A model generated the notes under the pieces. It saw only the letters and a list, made by a program, of their open reading frames with translations, made no database searches and had not been told where the DNA came from. This document shows, piece by piece, positions 62,471-64,000 of a DNA stretch of 64,000 nucleotides; position 1 is the stretch's first letter; each line of letters starts with the position of its first letter. The position numbers and the translations under genes were made by a program. Source of the stretch: Rhynchopus sp. YZ270_cl-10 (Eukaryota > Euglenozoa > Diplonemea > Diplonemida > Diplonemidae); NCBI GenBank assembly GCA_964035575.1, contig OZ037840.1, positions 1,612,001 to 1,676,000 of the forward strand, written 5' to 3'.

Positions 62471-62583
62471 ATAACGCAGTGCAGAAGGGTTGGGTAATAG
62501 AAGTGGTACATAAAAACAAAAAAAAGATAAAAAAAAAAATAGTGGAGTTCATCCTCGGGTGTCTACACTAATACAAAACCAAG

Positions 62584-63327
62584 CAGGCCTTTTGCTAACT
62601 TTGGGATTTTCCCCAGGAATGGCATGATGGTCAAAAAAAAATAATTTCCTGGAAAAAAAGTACATTCCGAGCTTTCCCACCTGGTAAAAGCGGTCGTCGC
62701 GCGCTTCGCGCGCGCCTCCCTGACAGCCACAGGATGGAGAGGCGAAGGGTCAGCTTTGCAAGATAACAAAAAAAAACGGAATCTAATCCTTTATTAACGG
62801 TGCTTGGTCTTGCGCCTTACGTACACTGACCGTACAAAATCACTACGTCTTCCAGAAGCAGGGGCTGTTGCAACGGTTGGGTCACTTTGAAATAACAATG
62901 GTAAAATTTTTGCAGCTTGGGTCAAGTTTCATTTCTGGCTGCAAAATGCAAGGGAATCCCCTTAGACATTGTAAAATGGCACCGTAGGCAGGAAGAAAAT
63001 AGCGTACAGCGCGAGCGAAGCGAGCGGGAATTTTTTTTTTTTAGGTATACCTCCGCGAGCGCAGCGAGCAGAAAAATTTTAAGGTGCCATCATGCCATCA
63101 TGCCATCATGCCATCATGCCATCATGCCATCATGCCATCATGCCATCATGCCATCATGCCATCATGCCATCATGCCATCATGCCATCATGCCATCATGCC
63201 ATCTGGGTGATGGAGAGCGAAAGCCCTGCCCCACCACCCCCCGTGGCATGATGGTGGCATGATGGAAAAAAAAATAAAAAACGCCCAAAAACGTGGCATG
63301 ATGGCATGATGGTTAGCAAAAGGCCTG
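62584..63327. mobile_element. 744 bp TIR element with 9 bp target duplication (element F)
   Basis: Ends CAGGCCTTTTGCTAAC and GTTAGCAAAAGGCCTG, flanked by AAAACCAAG (62575-62583 and 63328-63336). It splits a family 5 repeat; removing it and one duplication rebuilds ACTAATACAAAACCAAGTTT. The 9 bp duplication suggests a Mutator-like mover. It contains the CCATCATG minisatellite. No transposase. Confidence 0.85.
63086..63203. repeat. minisatellite, 8 bp unit GCCATCAT, about 15 copies
   Basis: Tandem array inside element F; scattered inverted units (GGCATGATGG) occur at 62616-62625 and 63244-63312. Confidence 0.95.
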
Positions 63328-63367
63328 AAAACCAAGTTTTCAAAAAAGAGGGGAAAAAATCCACACT

Positions 63368-63515
63368 ATGGGTTCCGCACAGTCCGAGCCTCTGCGTTAC
63401 GGCCACCCGATGTCGAAAGAGGACTTCAACCGTGCTGCCACGAAGCTGATGGAGGAACACCATGACGACTACGTGAACATTGACCACTGTGTCAACGACA
63501 CCAATGCTGTCAACG
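63368..63515 (+). CDS. exon 1 of a myristoylation-type CHCH protein (49 codons + 1 base)
   Basis: Reads MGSAQSEPLRYGHPMSKEDF and ends at AACG|GTATGT, a strong donor in codon phase 1. The N-terminal MGSAQS fits an N-myristoylation signal (Gly2, Ser6). It joins exon 2 at 63820. The start lies 32 bases after the target duplication of element F, so the transposon sits in or just upstream of the 5' untranslated region. Confidence 0.65.
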
Positions 63516-63819
63516 GTATGTGTATAAGTGTTTGATTAACTAATATGGGGGGTAATTCTTGCACAGAGTTATGGCCCCCAGCCGTGAGGTGTGGGGAGAC
63601 ATTTTTAGAATTAAACTCTTCCCCCCCCCCCAAACCTTCTTTCGTCTCTAGTTTTCTTTATCCAAATGTCGAGTGGATGATTTAGTAACGAAGCTTGCTT
63701 TAAAGGAGAAAATAGTATTACCGTGTACGCCAAATCATCCGTCAAACAGGAGGATTTTGTGCAATCAACGAAAAACAACTTTACCTACCCCGATCCTACT
63801 AATTTTTTTTAATTTACAG
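63516..63819 (+). other. spliceosomal intron, 304 bp, phase 1
   Basis: GTATGTGTA...TTTTTTTTAATTTACAG. Donor and acceptor are both strong, and joining the flanks keeps one open frame (VNEPVTMRCQKEL across the junction). Confidence 0.72.
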
Positions 63820-64000
63820 AACCTGTTACGATGCGGTGTCAGAAGGAGCTTGCTGCATGGAACTTCCACGTACTTACGTCGTTTTGCAATACCTTGTATG
63901 AAGGCACTGCAAAATGCCAGAAGGAAGCCAAGAACTGGCGCACCGACTGCAAGGAGGAGACCAACGAAATGATGATGTGCGGGGATGAGCACTCCCGCCG
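63820..64000 (+). CDS. exon 2 of the CHCH protein, cut by the window end
   Basis: The frame runs to the last base of the window. It contains CNTLYEGTAKC (CX9C), then ten residues, then CKEETNEMMMC (CX9C): a twin CX9C pattern of the coiled-coil-helix-coiled-coil-helix fold, plus extra upstream Cys. Such proteins are usually oxidised in the mitochondrial intermembrane space. With the N-terminal myristoylation signal, this combination recalls MIC19/CHCHD3-like MICOS subunits, but too little is visible to name it. Confidence 0.65.

Overview
This window is nuclear DNA of a repeat-rich microbial eukaryote. Coding regions are GC-rich and sit in AT-rich flanks with long T tracts. At least two genes are split by GT-AG introns, and every confident gene is on the + strand. 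The best lineage clue is a membrane adenylate cyclase at 36590-38797. It has one active catalytic domain followed by a degenerate second cyclase domain, and its motifs resemble kinetoplastid and other euglenozoan cyclases. With one-directional gene order and pyrimidine-AG acceptors just before start codons, this suggests Euglenozoa, perhaps a diplonemid. That is inference: I recognise no spliced-leader gene here.

Layout. 1-8324: almost gene-free, T-rich DNA with many short sense-strand repeats. 8325-13106: two divergent secreted Cys-rich genes with a 2 kb TIR transposon (9406-11375) between them. 14532-29135: a tandem array of eight secreted Cys-rich, galaxin-like genes spaced 1.7-2.3 kb apart. 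30002-33478: two near-identical secreted GH27 alpha-galactosidases that continue the array spacing; the first shares the upstream cassette of the Cys-rich genes. 34347-35276: a ZFAND1/Cuz1-like double AN1 zinc-finger protein. 36590-38797: the adenylate cyclase. 39593-53310: a 13.7 kb composite transposon made of nested inverted-repeat elements, minisatellites and fragments of recombinase-like genes. 54000-58000: small palindromic elements and a second 1.9 kb TIR element. 58053-59626: a two-exon secreted or membrane-anchored protein with chitobiase/hexosaminidase C-terminal-type domains. 59700-63340: more small elements. 63368-64000: the first two exons of an N-myristoylation-type, twin CX9C (CHCH) protein, cut by the window end.

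The two most unusual layers are these. (1) A dispersed hairpin of about 33 bp, found only on the gene-sense strand, often just after stop codons, with compensatory stem changes. (2) A set of non-autonomous DNA transposons with clear target-site duplications. Two of them have unrelated terminal repeats but carry the same internal core of about 1.1 kb next to 7-9 bp unit minisatellites.

The extracellular genes (ten galaxin-like, two alpha-galactosidases, one CHB_HEX-type) suggest a locus devoted to surface or secreted proteins, but no pathway linking them can be proved from sequence. No tRNA, rRNA, CRISPR array or recognisable virus-like element was found.
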